Assembly (NCBI GenBank): GCA_013003715.1
Contig: JABDIN010000024.1
Coordinates: 28,627-92,626 of the forward strand
Direction of reading: 5' to 3'
DNA length: 64,000 nt
DNA from: Desulfobacteraceae bacterium
GTDB lineage: Bacteria; Desulfobacterota; Desulfobacteria; Desulfobacterales; Desulfosarcinaceae
The position numbers and the translations under genes are program-made. Position 1 is the stretch's first letter; every line of letters begins with the position of its first letter. A model generated the notes under the pieces. That model did not search any database. It saw nothing but the letters and a program-made list of their open reading frames with translations, and was not told the origin of the DNA. Positions 40,065 through 49,467 of this stretch are shown here, piece by piece.

Positions 40065-40583
40065 ACGGTATGGTCCGGCAGTGCAATACAACCAACACAT
40101 CATCATCGCACAAACAATTTATAACCGGGATGCCCGGTAACGGTTCATTCCGGTTTACCCACTTCCCTTCTAATTAAACCCGGTGCTCCTGATAATCCGG
40201 GCAATTTGATGCATCACACCATATATAGTAGAATCCTGCTATTTTTAATACCCTCCCTTGTGTTTTTCACTTTACATCCGCCATTGCGACTGATATTAAT
40301 TGTCCATAATTTCGGCATTGGTCCGGGAGTTGATTTTTCGCACACGGTGACCCTTGAGATCCTGAAAATAAAGCGGTGTTCGGAAAGATGACGAAGACAT
40401 TTCCGGGTGAATTTAAGGTCCGCCGGGAAAAATACAGGTGCAAATGCTGCCAATCCATCCGCTTATTGATTATCTGAAATGACATTCCGATAAAGAGATG
40501 TCCCATATCGTATTTTTAGATGCTTTACCAAAAACATGGTTAGCAATCACTGCAACTCAGAATGAACAGGGAGAGCTGCTTCA
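40065..40583. other. Spacer between glnQ and smc
   Basis: About 520 bp with no convincing gene. A small plus-strand frame at 40388-40480 contains a CKCC segment (VRREKYRCKCCQSI) loosely like the zinc-binding part of IS66-type transposases; it is at most a relic. A 15-bp palindrome ACCGGG-ATG-CCCGGT at 40127-40141 lacks a T run, so I do not call it a terminator. The smc promoter should lie here. Confidence 0.4.
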
Positions 40584-43500
40584 ATGAAACTTAAAAAGCT
40601 GGAGATCATCGGTTTCAAGTCTTTTTCCGACAAGTCCGCGATCAACTTTCCTGCTGGAATATCAGCTGTCGTCGGACCAAACGGTTGCGGTAAAAGCAAC
40701 ATCGCGGATGCATTGCGATGGGTAATGGGAGAGCAGAGCGTAAAACAACTTCGCGGCAAGGATAAAGAGGACATTATTTTTGCCGGCGCAAAAGGCAAGC
40801 CGCCCATGAATCTGGCCGAAGTGTCGGTGACCTTGCATAATGATAACGGCAGCGCACCCGAAGAGTTCAAGGACTACAGTGAGATAATGATTACGCGCAA
40901 ACTGTTCCGATCCGGAGAAAGCGCCTATCTGATCAACAAACAGCCCTGCCGTCTTAAGGACATCCACAATATTTTCGCCGGAAGCGGCATGGGACCAAGG
41001 ACCTACTCGGTTATACAGCAAGGGAATATTGGTGCCATTACCGATGCCGGACCTGATGAAAGGCGGGGCTTCATTGAAGAAGCCGCCGGTGTAACCCGTT
41101 ATAAAATGCGCAAAAACGAAGCCATCAGCAAACTCAAATCCACCAATCAGAATCTGTTGCGGGTCAACGATATTATTTCGGAAGTGAACCGCCAAATGGC
41201 GGGACTTAAACGCCAGGCTAAAAAAGCGGAACGATTTAAAACATATCAAACGCGCATTAAGGACATCGATACTCATTTGCTACTGCACTATTTCAACGAT
41301 TATTCCGCGCAAATCCACAACACCCAATCGATGCTCAACGACCTGAAAGATACGGATATCGGACATACGACAAATCTCAAGAAAATCGATTCAGCCATCG
41401 AAGAAATCAAGCTGAAACGGGCTGAAAAAAATCAGGAAATGTCCGAGCGAAAAGCTGAATTATTTGAAAATCAAAGAAAAGCGGATCGGTTGGAAACGGA
41501 GCTCACCCATTTTAAACAGGATGTCGAACGGCTCGCACAGGAGATTCATGAACTGGACACCGCCCATGATGATCTGGTGGGAAAAAACGACACCATCATC
41601 GGTGAAATCACCCAGGTAACTGAAAAAAAGAACCGGTTGGAAAATGAAGTCTCCAACATTCAGTCGCAACTGGATAAAGAAAGAACCGAATCCAACGAAT
41701 TTCGGGATCGACTCAATCAGCTCAATGAGAAACTTGATCTGAATAAAGATAAGCTGATGCATTTGGTGGCGGATGAGGCAAAATATAAGAATATCTATCA
41801 AACCGCCTCGAATAATAAAGAAAGTTTGCAAAGACGGTTGCGGCGCATCGATGAAGAAGAAGCGCTTGCCCGGCAGCAAGTGAAAACCGCCGACGATGAA
41901 AAAAGCAATGCTATCCGGCATATGACGGAGATCAAGAAGAAAATTACAGAATTATCTGAAATTATTACCGGACATAAAGAAAGGCTTGAGGCGAAAAATA
42001 CCGACCTCGCAAAGCAGATCAAACGGGCTCAGACACTCGAATTTGAAGCCAATAAGGCACATTCTCGATTGCACACCCTGAAAAAAATGGAAGGCAATTT
42101 TGAGTGGTATAAGGATGGTGTCAGAGCCATCATGAAAGCCAAGGCCGAAGCGGAAACGAACGCCGGCTCTTTTCTGGATGGTGTTGATTGCCTGGTGGCG
42201 GACGTTTTGGAACCGGAGCCGGAATATGAAACAGCAGTGGAAGCCGTCCTCGGGGAATCACTTCAATATGTGATTGTCAAAACCCAGGAGACCGGCACGG
42301 CTTCCATCGGATATCTCCAATCCACCGGTGCCGGACGAAGCGGCGTCATCCCGGTCGAGTCCGTCAAATCATCCCATGGTCCCGATTCCGGACTTGCCAT
42401 CAGCGAAAAGCGATTATTGAACCATATACAGGTGACCCCCGGTTATGAAAAAATAATTGACGCGCTGCTGGGTCATGTCGTCATCACGCCTGATATCTCC
42501 GAAGCGATAGCGCTTCACAACCGCAATGGTGCCCATCAGACCATCGTTACCATGGATGGAGATGTCATATCCAACCAAGGTATAATGATAGGCGGCAGCA
42601 AAGACAACTTGTCCGGTATCCTCGCTAAAAAACAGGAGTTGAAAAAACTGGGGCGGTTATGTGACCGGATGGACGAACGATTTGCCCGAATGCGTAAGGA
42701 ACAAAAAGACCTTGAAACAGAATCCAGAAATATTGAGATCGATCTGCAAAAGTACACTGAAGAAAAAAACACGGCGTATCAGTTGCAGCTTGAAGCAGAA
42801 AAAAAAGTATATAAAACTGAAGAGGAATTCAAGCACGCCGAACGGCATCTTGAAATAGTTCAATTGGAGCAGGAACAATTATTGGGAGAAGAGAGTGATA
42901 TCGATGAAGAGATGGCCAAGTACAATGAGGCATTGACTCACATCACTCGGGAGGTGAAAGACGCCCAGGACAACGTTACCGAAACCACCAATACCATTTC
43001 AAAGGTCTCCCTTCAGATGGAGACCTTCAATAGCAAAATAGTCGATCTGAAGCTCAAAATCACTTCCAGCAAAGCCGAATTGGAAAACAGCATAAACACC
43101 TTGCGCCGGCTTAAGGAATTTCATGATGACGGTACCAGGCGACTGGACACACTCAGAAGGGAATCGGGGCTGAAACGTGAAAAGAACGAAACACTCAAAC
43201 ATAAGATCACCGGGAACGAACAGGTCCTTTCCACCGGGTACGAACATATAAAAAGGCTCGAAGAGACACTTCACATTGATGAGGCCAGCTATCATGAAAT
43301 CGACACGGCATTGAAGGAGAATGACCTCATCATCTCTAAAATCCATTCAGAGCGCGAAGAGACATTGAAAAAGATCAGGCTGCTCGAAATAGAGCTGAGC
43401 GAAAAGCGGATGAAAAGGGAGAATGTTGAGAATCGGGTTGCCGAAAAATATCACACCAGCATGCCTGAATTAAAATCCAAGCTCGCGCAGGAGTCGGAAG

Positions 43501-44186
43501 ATTTCCAGATGTCCGTCGATGAAATGGAAACCGAAATAAGCAGATTCAGGGAGAAATTATCCCGGATCGGTGATGTGAACCTTGGGGCCATTGAGGAATA
43601 TAAGGAGCTTAAAGAACGATTTGAATTTCTGTCCGAACAGCGGGATGATCTGGTCAGTGCCATAGAAGACCTGCACAAGGTAATCAAGAAAATCAATCGA
43701 ATCACCCAAAAGTTGTTTATGGAAACATTTAAATTGGTGAATGAAAAATTGAGTATCGTTTTCCCGAAACTGTTTTCAGGAGGTTCGGCGCGCCTGGAAT
43801 TGACAGACCCGAACAATCTGCTGGAAACAGGTGTGGAATATTATGTGCATCCTGCCGGAAAAAAATTGACCCGGATGAGTCTGATGTCCGGCGGTGAAAA
43901 AGCCCTTTCCGCAATCGCATTTATTTTCGCCATATTTCTCATCAGACCGGCATCATTCTGTCTGATGGATGAAATCGATGCGCCACTCGATGATGCCAAT
44001 ATCCACCGGTTTAACGAGCTTTTGAAATTGATTGGGCAACAATCTCAAATCATTATGATCACACATAATAAGCGCAGCATGGAATTTGCGGACACATTGT
44101 TCGGTATAACCATGGAATTCAAAGGTGTATCGAAAGTCGTATCCGTAAATCTTGATTTGAATGAGACTCGTCCCCAGGCCGCGTAG
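40584..44186 (+). CDS. smc: Chromosome segregation protein SMC
   Basis: Condensin ATPase that compacts and segregates the chromosome as a dimer with ScpA/ScpB. Head 1 has Walker A GPNGCGKS (31-38). A long coiled coil (about 165-500) leads to a hinge (about 520-640, with VEAVLGESLQYVIVKT) and a return coiled coil (about 670-1010). Head 2 carries the signature LMSGGEKALSAIA and Walker B CLMDEIDAPLDDAN. Full-length 1200 aa. GGGAG about 10 bases before ATG 40584. scpA/scpB are not nearby; ftsY follows on the same strand. Confidence 0.97.
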   Translation: MKLKKLEIIGFKSFSDKSAINFPAGISAVVGPNGCGKSNIADALRWVMGEQSVKQLRGKDKEDIIFAGAKGKPPMNLAEVSVTLHNDNGSAPEEFKDYSEIMITRKLFRSGESAYLINKQPCRLKDIHNIFAGSGMGPRTYSVIQQGNIGAITDAGPDERRGFIEEAAGVTRYKMRKNEAISKLKSTNQNLLRVNDIISEVNRQMAGLKRQAKKAERFKTYQTRIKDIDTHLLLHYFNDYSAQIHNTQSMLNDLKDTDIGHTTNLKKIDSAIEEIKLKRAEKNQEMSERKAELFENQRKADRLETELTHFKQDVERLAQEIHELDTAHDDLVGKNDTIIGEITQVTEKKNRLENEVSNIQSQLDKERTESNEFRDRLNQLNEKLDLNKDKLMHLVADEAKYKNIYQTASNNKESLQRRLRRIDEEEALARQQVKTADDEKSNAIRHMTEIKKKITELSEIITGHKERLEAKNTDLAKQIKRAQTLEFEANKAHSRLHTLKKMEGNFEWYKDGVRAIMKAKAEAETNAGSFLDGVDCLVADVLEPEPEYETAVEAVLGESLQYVIVKTQETGTASIGYLQSTGAGRSGVIPVESVKSSHGPDSGLAISEKRLLNHIQVTPGYEKIIDALLGHVVITPDISEAIALHNRNGAHQTIVTMDGDVISNQGIMIGGSKDNLSGILAKKQELKKLGRLCDRMDERFARMRKEQKDLETESRNIEIDLQKYTEEKNTAYQLQLEAEKKVYKTEEEFKHAERHLEIVQLEQEQLLGEESDIDEEMAKYNEALTHITREVKDAQDNVTETTNTISKVSLQMETFNSKIVDLKLKITSSKAELENSINTLRRLKEFHDDGTRRLDTLRRESGLKREKNETLKHKITGNEQVLSTGYEHIKRLEETLHIDEASYHEIDTALKENDLIISKIHSEREETLKKIRLLEIELSEKRMKRENVENRVAEKYHTSMPELKSKLAQESEDFQMSVDEMETEISRFREKLSRIGDVNLGAIEEYKELKERFEFLSEQRDDLVSAIEDLHKVIKKINRITQKLFMETFKLVNEKLSIVFPKLFSGGSARLELTDPNNLLETGVEYYVHPAGKKLTRMSLMSGGEKALSAIAFIFAIFLIRPASFCLMDEIDAPLDDANIHRFNELLKLIGQQSQIIMITHNKRSMEFADTLFGITMEFKGVSKVVSVNLDLNETRPQAA

Positions 44187-44319
44187 ACTCTGTTAACGGA
44201 TAGCCTTTTGAGCAACAAAGTTACTCATCCTTGAAAAATTATCAGACGACATCCGGCCATAATTGGTATCCCGTATAGCCCCCTGGATCTAAAAAATAAA
44301 GAAATGGAAATGATTTGTA

Positions 44320-45447
44320 ATGGCGATTAAATGGTTTAAAAAAAAAGGAACAAAAGATAAAGGCCGGACCCTGGATCCGGAGTTGACAAATACGAAACAA
44401 ACCGAAAAAAATGGAAACGATTCGAAACCACCATATGAACAATCCATGGCTGGCCAGCCATGCGAAGCACCCGCCCCTGTCGCATCGATCAAAGAGGATC
44501 TTCCGGAAACTGAATCTAAAAAAGATAATAAAGACGTAAAAACCGGATTTTTCGGTAGGCTCAAACGCGGATTAAGAAAGACGCGTGAGGTCCTGACCTC
44601 GGATGTCGACGCCCTTTTTAAAGGCAAAACAGCACTCGACGATGATCTACTGGAAGAATTGGAAGAGCTGCTGATCACTTCGGATATTGGGGTTAAAACC
44701 GTTATGGATCTAATTGAGCGGATCCGTTCGAAATCATCAAAAATAAAGTCCCCCGAAGACTTGAAAGCGGAATTGAAAAGAGAAATTCTGTCGTTGCTCG
44801 ATGCGTATACACCAACGGAAAAAGAAACCTCACGGCACAACCCTCACGTGGTGATGATCGTCGGTGTGAATGGTGTCGGGAAAACAACGACCGTCGGCAA
44901 ATTAGCCGCCAGAATGACACGCCAGGGAAAGAGCGTCCTGATCTCGGCAGCCGACACCTTCAGAGCCGCCGCCATCGAACAGCTGGAGATCTGGGCGGAT
45001 CGTGCAGGCGCGCAGATCGTTAAGCATAAGGAAAATGCCGATCCGGCCGCCGTGGCGTTCGACTCCATCCAGGCAGCCCAGTCGCGCGGGATAGATATTG
45101 TTTTTGTGGATACAGCCGGCAGATTGCATACAAAGATAAATCTGATGGAAGAACTGAAGAAGATAAGCCGGTCAATATCGAAGAACATGCCCGGTGCCCC
45201 CCATGAGATCCTTCTGGTACTGGATGCCACAACCGGACAAAATGCATTGACCCAAGCCCAAATGTTTCACGACGCCCTCGGTGTAACCGGAATCGCCCTT
45301 ACCAAACTGGATGGTTCCGCAAAAGGCGGAATCGTCATCAGCATTTGCAATACTTTAAATTTGCCGCTCCAATACATTGGTGTCGGTGAGCAAATCGATG
45401 ACCTGCAGGAATTTGAGGCGAAGCAATTTGTGGATGCCTTATTTTAA
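44320..45447 (+). CDS. ftsY: Signal recognition particle receptor FtsY
   Basis: SRP receptor GTPase that docks ribosome-nascent chains at the membrane. The N-terminal ~75 residues are a charged A domain rich in Lys/Glu/Pro. The NG domain follows with GVNGVGKTT (G1), DTAGR (G3) and TKLDGSAKGG (G4/5). 375 aa, normal. Downstream of smc with a 130-bp gap and probably cotranscribed. A weak hairpin with a T run follows at 45506-45541. Confidence 0.97.
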   Translation: MAIKWFKKKGTKDKGRTLDPELTNTKQTEKNGNDSKPPYEQSMAGQPCEAPAPVASIKEDLPETESKKDNKDVKTGFFGRLKRGLRKTREVLTSDVDALFKGKTALDDDLLEELEELLITSDIGVKTVMDLIERIRSKSSKIKSPEDLKAELKREILSLLDAYTPTEKETSRHNPHVVMIVGVNGVGKTTTVGKLAARMTRQGKSVLISAADTFRAAAIEQLEIWADRAGAQIVKHKENADPAAVAFDSIQAAQSRGIDIVFVDTAGRLHTKINLMEELKKISRSISKNMPGAPHEILLVLDATTGQNALTQAQMFHDALGVTGIALTKLDGSAKGGIVISICNTLNLPLQYIGVGEQIDDLQEFEAKQFVDALF

Positions 45448-45505
45448 TAACTTCCACACCACCATGTCCCCCCGGCAATGGTCAAGAAACGCTGATTTGG
45501 ATTAC

Positions 45506-45541
45506 GGCTACCGCTGATATGGCCATATTATAGCCTTTTTT
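45506..45541 (+). terminator. Probable terminator after ftsY
   Basis: Short outer stem GGCTA/TAGCC (45506-45510 and 45531-45535), enclosing the palindrome ATATGGCCATAT, followed by TTTTTT. The stem is only five base pairs with a mismatched inner part, so strength is uncertain. Confidence 0.45.
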
Positions 45542-45584
45542 ATAGTTTATTTTACAATAACTGTTATTTGACGCGGTTTTTCTA

Positions 45585-45613
45585 TTGACACGGCCGGTAA
45601 CCTGCCGTAATTA
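45585..45613 (+). promoter_or_regulatory. Probable sigma70 promoter of the HU gene
   Basis: Exact -35 TTGACA at 45585-45590, 17 bases before TAATTA (45608-45613) as a moderate -10. A perfect TATAAT also occurs at 45620-45625 but at an unsuitable distance from that -35. Either way, transcription would start just before the HU ribosome-binding site. Confidence 0.45.
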
Positions 45614-45669
45614 TATGCTTATAATAAGGAGAAAACAGTTAAAACTAAACCTTTAAGGGGGGGATGAAA

Positions 45670-45942
45670 ATGACAAAAGCAGAACTGATCGATGCAATGG
45701 CCAAAGATGCAGGAATAGCAAAGGTAGCCGCCCAATCCGCACTGGATTCTTTTATCGGTAATGTCACCAAGGCACTGAAGAAAAAGGACGGGAAGGTGAC
45801 CCTTGTCGGTTTTGGCACATTTGCCAAGACCCGCCGTAAAGCGAGAAAAGGTAGAAATCCGCAAACCGGCGATCCCATTAAAATCAAGGCTTGTAATGTA
45901 GTAAAATTCCGTCCCGGAAAAAAACTAAAAGACGCCGTATAA
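45670..45942 (+). CDS. hup: DNA-binding protein HU
   Basis: Dimeric nucleoid protein of the HU/IHF family, exactly 90 aa from ATG 45670. N-terminal MTKAELIDAMAK; GFGTF motif in the body and the beta-arm segment with RNPQTGDPIKIKA. An in-frame ATG at 45664 is too close to the G-run; the GGGGGGG then sits 6-7 bases before ATG 45670. It has its own promoter and a strong terminator. IHF is less likely because of the HU-type arm. Confidence 0.96.
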   Translation: MTKAELIDAMAKDAGIAKVAAQSALDSFIGNVTKALKKKDGKVTLVGFGTFAKTRRKARKGRNPQTGDPIKIKACNVVKFRPGKKLKDAV

Positions 45943-45956
45943 CACAGATTTACAAT

Positions 45957-45998
45957 AAAAAAGCGGTCCATGTCTCCCGAAGACAGGGTCGCTTTTTT
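45957..45998. terminator. Bidirectional terminator between HU and acyP
   Basis: Symmetric hairpin AAAAAAGCG (45957-45965) and CGCTTTTTT (45990-45998) with inner stem TGTCT/AGACA around a CCCGA loop. It has T runs in both directions and sits between convergent genes, ending HU on the plus strand and acyP on the minus strand. Confidence 0.88.
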
Positions 45999-46044
45999 AT
46001 TTCGGCGTGCATCTTGTTTATTTCCCCGTTCCGGAATTGATTTA

Positions 46045-46329
46045 TCAATATCGAATCTCGAAGCTGTCAAATATCTCCGTTGTATCCTCCCAGCTAATAT
46101 CAATCTTCTCCACCCGGGAATGGGGTGATCCTTTTTGACACCAATCAATAGTACGGTTTACACCATCTTCACTACCCTGAAGGACGGCCTCTACACTGCC
46201 GTCCGGTCGATTCCGTACCCATCCGGTCACCCCGATGCGTTCTGATGCACGTTTGGTCTCGGCACGATAAAAAACGCCTTGTACTCTTCCGGTAATAATG
46301 ACGTGAGCGGTTGTATGGGGAGAATCCAT
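46045..46329 (-). CDS. acyP: Acylphosphatase
   Basis: Small enzyme hydrolysing acyl phosphates. Family motif GRVQGVFYRAETKRASE with the catalytic Arg (FYR) and the WVRN Asn, followed by DGSVEAVLQG. 94 aa from ATG 46329, with GAGG 5 bases upstream; GTG 46335 would be a poor alternative. It is the last gene of the minus-strand run toward the HU terminator. The role is probably metabolic housekeeping. Confidence 0.93.
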   Translation of the reverse strand: MDSPHTTAHVIITGRVQGVFYRAETKRASERIGVTGWVRNRPDGSVEAVLQGSEDGVNRTIDWCQKGSPHSRVEKIDISWEDTTEIFDSFEIRY

Positions 46330-46412
46330 AGGCACCTCTATTATATCCGTTTACCGACACGCAAACGAAAAATCAGGGAGTGTTATTGTTCGTTACACAG
46401 ATCTCCGACGCC

Positions 46413-46616
46413 TTAGGTATCAGATTTTTTAAGCGATGAATTGAGTTGCAGGGCCAGTCTCCACTCGAGCAGCAGTTTTTGACGATGTTGCCAAATCCAG
46501 TTTTTTCCGTTCAGCTCGGAAAGTTCCGTAATCCTGACATATAAAGAGTCGAGTTCTTCCTGTGTTCCGGGGATATCCACGGTTCCCAGGTATCCGGTCA
46601 ATTTTTTCAATGACAT
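46413..46616 (-). CDS. Small hypothetical protein downstream of the ligase-like gene
   Basis: A 67-aa acidic/basic mixed protein (MSLKKLTGYLGTVDIPG, ending LNSSLKKSDT) with a Trp-rich centre (NWIWQHRQ). I recognise no domain. It starts six bases after the ligase-like stop and is in the same direction, so probably cotranscribed. Codon use looks like its neighbours. A competing frame at 46429-46626 is less protein-like. No strong ribosome-binding site. Confidence 0.5.
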   Translation of the reverse strand: MSLKKLTGYLGTVDIPGTQEELDSLYVRITELSELNGKNWIWQHRQKLLLEWRLALQLNSSLKKSDT

Positions 46617-46622
46617 GAGAAC

Positions 46623-48473
46623 TCACACTTTTATCAGATTAAAATATTCTTCCTCCGACAAAATTTTTATACCTGATGCTTCAGCCTTTTTAATTTTACT
46701 TGCGCCCACCTTTTCGCCGCATATCAGATAATCGGTGGCCCCACTGACGCTGGTTTGCACACGAGCACCAAGCCGGAGGGCTTCTTTTTTCATGAGATCC
46801 CGGTCTCCATGTTTCATTTTGCCGGTAAAAACAATGGCTTTACCCGATAGAGGTCCCCCAATGGCTGTTTGTTGGGCCAAAGTTGGTGTCTTTTCGAGTA
46901 TAAACCCCAGATCCAGCATGTGAGTTATGGTATCCGCGATTTCCGCTACACCTTTGGCTATACTTTTACTTGTATTGTCGCCGAACCCTTTTATTGATTT
47001 TATGGCCCCGGCATCAACCTTCAACAATGTGTCCAATGGAAGGTGTGACAGAAGCTTGCGGCTGTCGCCCTTGCCCAGATCCGAGATACCGAACGCTGCC
47101 AAGAATCGCCAGTCCTCAACGCGCCTGGATTTACTCGTCTGCAAAGCTGCGGCCAGATTTTCAGATTGCACCGGACCGAATCCAATGTCAACGAAATCCG
47201 CTTCGGTCATCCCATAGATTTCTTCCAGACGCGTATAACCGTTCTGAACCAGTTTTTGAATGGTTTTGATACCGAACCAGTCGGCAGTCCCCAAGGTGTT
47301 AAACCAATGATACAACCGCTGTTCAACCTGGGCTGGACAATTGAAATTCACACATTTCAAAAAATCATTGGACCATTCGAGTGGCCCGTCACATGACGGA
47401 CAATGGGAAATCAATGGCACATCGGTCGCCGGTGTATGGACATGCTCAAGCTTTGGAATGACTTCACCGCTGCGGATAATTTCTATTTGGGCGCCGACAC
47501 CGATTTTTTGCTTCTGTACATTTCCGGCATTATGCGCGGTAACCCGCCGAATCGTTGCACCGGACAGACTCACCGGTTCCACCACCATCACCGGTGTAAT
47601 GGTACCTGTGCGACCCACTTGCCACACCACCTCGACAACCCGGGTGAAAGCGGTATCACCTTTTGATTTGATCGCAATCTGCCAGCGGTAATGATGCGCG
47701 GTTGCCCCCATGGCAGCTTTCAGCGTCTCGTTCTCCACCTCAACAACCACACCGTCCACCGGATAATCGGTGTCCCGGGTGAGTTCTTCGACGATGGTTT
47801 CGATGTGATCGATCAGATCCTCGCCGCTACCCGTCCACTTATCAAGCATAACGTATGGTACAAAATGAACCACGCCATCATCCAGTGCCTGCCGGGCATT
47901 TTCATTCACGATGTCCGATGAAACAATACCGACAACCATGTTCCGTGGATGCTCAAAGAGATGAGATAAATTTTTCTCGAAATAAGACTTTAGGATTACA
48001 ATTTCACCAACCCCTCTGCCCCTTCCACCAATGGGGATCACGCCTTTCTCGAACGCGCTGCTTATCTCATATCCTTCAGTGCCATTGCCACGCGACGCAA
48101 ATATGGTGCCGTCATCACGTCCCGCCAGACCATCCAGTTTTGCAGTCGCCCGGAAAGTGACGGCAGAAATACCGATATCAGCAGCTTCCTTTATCACCCG
48201 GCGGACGTACCGGTCCAATTGTTCGCTCGTATAGGCTTTCTCAGTGGATAGCATGGGTTCGGGATGTCTGACCTGTTTCTTGCCATCAAATTTTTCCGGT
48301 TCGACGGTCCGGAGAAAGGTGTGTGATGGATTCAGCTCCCTGAGCCGTTCCAGCAGTCGGTCATACTCTAGATCACTGATCAAGGATTTACCGGACCGGT
48401 AAGCCCGATTATATTTTTCTAATACCGAAGCCAACACATCCGGTAAATTTAAATCTAAATCTTCTGGCAACAT
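46623..48473 (-). CDS. Divergent NAD-dependent DNA ligase-like protein (LigA paralogue)
   Basis: LigA-like protein of 616 aa with the full domain order: Ia-like N-terminus, adenylation domain, OB fold, four-Cys zinc finger (CPSC and CVNFNC), helix-hairpin-helix, and a C-terminal BRCT. The nucleophile Lys112 is kept in AKLDG. However, key residues differ from E. coli LigA: motif I Glu113 is Thr, Ia His23 is Arg, and motif IV Lys290 is Glu (DGVVVEV instead of DGVVIKV). The loop after KLDG is shortened. The ligase may be weak, specialised or inactive. It overlaps the upstream phosphorylase gene by 19 bp. ATG 48473 was chosen over a TTG at 48503; a normal ligA is expected elsewhere. Confidence 0.88.
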   Translation of the reverse strand: MLPEDLDLNLPDVLASVLEKYNRAYRSGKSLISDLEYDRLLERLRELNPSHTFLRTVEPEKFDGKKQVRHPEPMLSTEKAYTSEQLDRYVRRVIKEAADIGISAVTFRATAKLDGLAGRDDGTIFASRGNGTEGYEISSAFEKGVIPIGGRGRGVGEIVILKSYFEKNLSHLFEHPRNMVVGIVSSDIVNENARQALDDGVVHFVPYVMLDKWTGSGEDLIDHIETIVEELTRDTDYPVDGVVVEVENETLKAAMGATAHHYRWQIAIKSKGDTAFTRVVEVVWQVGRTGTITPVMVVEPVSLSGATIRRVTAHNAGNVQKQKIGVGAQIEIIRSGEVIPKLEHVHTPATDVPLISHCPSCDGPLEWSNDFLKCVNFNCPAQVEQRLYHWFNTLGTADWFGIKTIQKLVQNGYTRLEEIYGMTEADFVDIGFGPVQSENLAAALQTSKSRRVEDWRFLAAFGISDLGKGDSRKLLSHLPLDTLLKVDAGAIKSIKGFGDNTSKSIAKGVAEIADTITHMLDLGFILEKTPTLAQQTAIGGPLSGKAIVFTGKMKHGDRDLMKKEALRLGARVQTSVSGATDYLICGEKVGASKIKKAEASGIKILSEEEYFNLIKV

Positions 48474-49189
48474 TGAAACACCATTTCCGCTGCTGATTTG
48501 CAACCTGAGGTAAAGCGCTTATCTCTGAAACCAGGCCGCCATTTCATGGACGACAAGTCGTCGGACACAACCAGCACGGCAGCCAGATCCATACGATGAA
48601 ATTGAGCCACGGTGAACAATGCCGAGGTTTCCATTTCCACGGCCATGGCATCTAAATCCTGATAGTGCCGGACTTTTTGCGGCGTCTCCCTGAAAACGCC
48701 ATCCGTTGTCCACACTGACCCGATGTGGCAGGGTACCTGGTTGCGACCGAACGCCGCTTTTAAATTTCCAAACAACCCGGGAGAAGGCGGAACCGGCCCC
48801 GGTGGGATGCGGTTGTAATGCGCCGAGGTACCCTCATCGATATAGGCGTTATCCGGCAATATGATATCACCAATCTCGGCGTTACCGGAAATCGATCCGC
48901 ACCACCCTATGAATATGAGTTTCCGTACGCCCCAGGCGATGAGTGTTTCCAAAACCATTACCGCATAAGGCGCGCCCAGTACGGGACCGGCGATGGAAAA
49001 CGCGGCGGTATCATCCCCGCCGGGATACACACGGCTCATATACAGCGAAACCGCATGTGTTCCGGAAAAACCACATTGTTTTACCGCATATCGCAGGTCC
49101 GGCTCTGTCGCCGTTATTATCGCCACCGGACCCAGGGACGGCGATTCAGGCGTTTTCGCCGGAACAACTATGGCATGATTGGATTCCAT
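48455..49189 (-). CDS. Nucleoside phosphorylase (PNP/UDP family)
   Basis: Hexameric or trimeric nucleoside phosphorylase family (244 aa). Core phosphate/ribose elements: GVRKLIFIGWCGSIS, and the C-terminal catalytic region DAMAVEMETSALFTVAQF (substrate Glu of the EMET motif). Substrate (purine, uridine or MTA) cannot be decided. The gene precedes and overlaps the ligase-like gene by 19 bp and follows a small unknown gene, suggesting a coupled set. Weak ribosome-binding site (GGTGG) before ATG 49189. Confidence 0.88.
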   Translation of the reverse strand: MESNHAIVVPAKTPESPSLGPVAIITATEPDLRYAVKQCGFSGTHAVSLYMSRVYPGGDDTAAFSIAGPVLGAPYAVMVLETLIAWGVRKLIFIGWCGSISGNAEIGDIILPDNAYIDEGTSAHYNRIPPGPVPPSPGLFGNLKAAFGRNQVPCHIGSVWTTDGVFRETPQKVRHYQDLDAMAVEMETSALFTVAQFHRMDLAAVLVVSDDLSSMKWRPGFRDKRFTSGCKSAAEMVFQCCQKI

Positions 49190-49200
49190 GAGCCACCGAT

Positions 49201-49455
49201 CTATTGCGGACCGGCCAGATCCGTCATCTCATCCTTCACTTCATCGATGAGATCATAGAGCCAAAGCACATCCTCAACCGTCAAGCGGCCTGCTTTCACA
49301 GGAGCACGATCCGATCCGTCTTTCTTTTTCAGGATACGCGGTCCGATCTGGAGCTTTGGTTCGCTGTCAGCATATTGGTTGATGGACATAACAAGTCCGG
49401 TCTCTTCACTTTTCCATTGTTTTAGAACCTTGTCTTTGGATGAATCGTACGGCAT
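49201..49455 (-). CDS. Small conserved-looking protein between glyS and the phosphorylase
   Basis: An 84-aa hydrophilic protein (MPYDSSKDKVLKQWKSEETGLVMS, C-terminus DLIDEVKDEMTDLAGPQ). I do not recognise it. A perfect AGGAGG lies 5 bases before the ATG, so it is probably translated well. It is in line with glyS upstream and the phosphorylase downstream (11-bp gap). Possibly a regulator or structural partner, but this is unknown. Confidence 0.68.
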   Translation of the reverse strand: MPYDSSKDKVLKQWKSEETGLVMSINQYADSEPKLQIGPRILKKKDGSDRAPVKAGRLTVEDVLWLYDLIDEVKDEMTDLAGPQ

Positions 49456-49467
49456 TTAATCCTCCTG

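Noticed and set aside
40127..40141. Palindrome ACCGGG-ATG-CCCGGT after glnQ as a terminator
   Set aside because: No T run follows and the loop is only three bases.
40206..40391. Possible small membrane protein between glnQ and smc
   Set aside because: Hydrophobic stretch only, no ribosome-binding site, AT-rich spacer; not supported.
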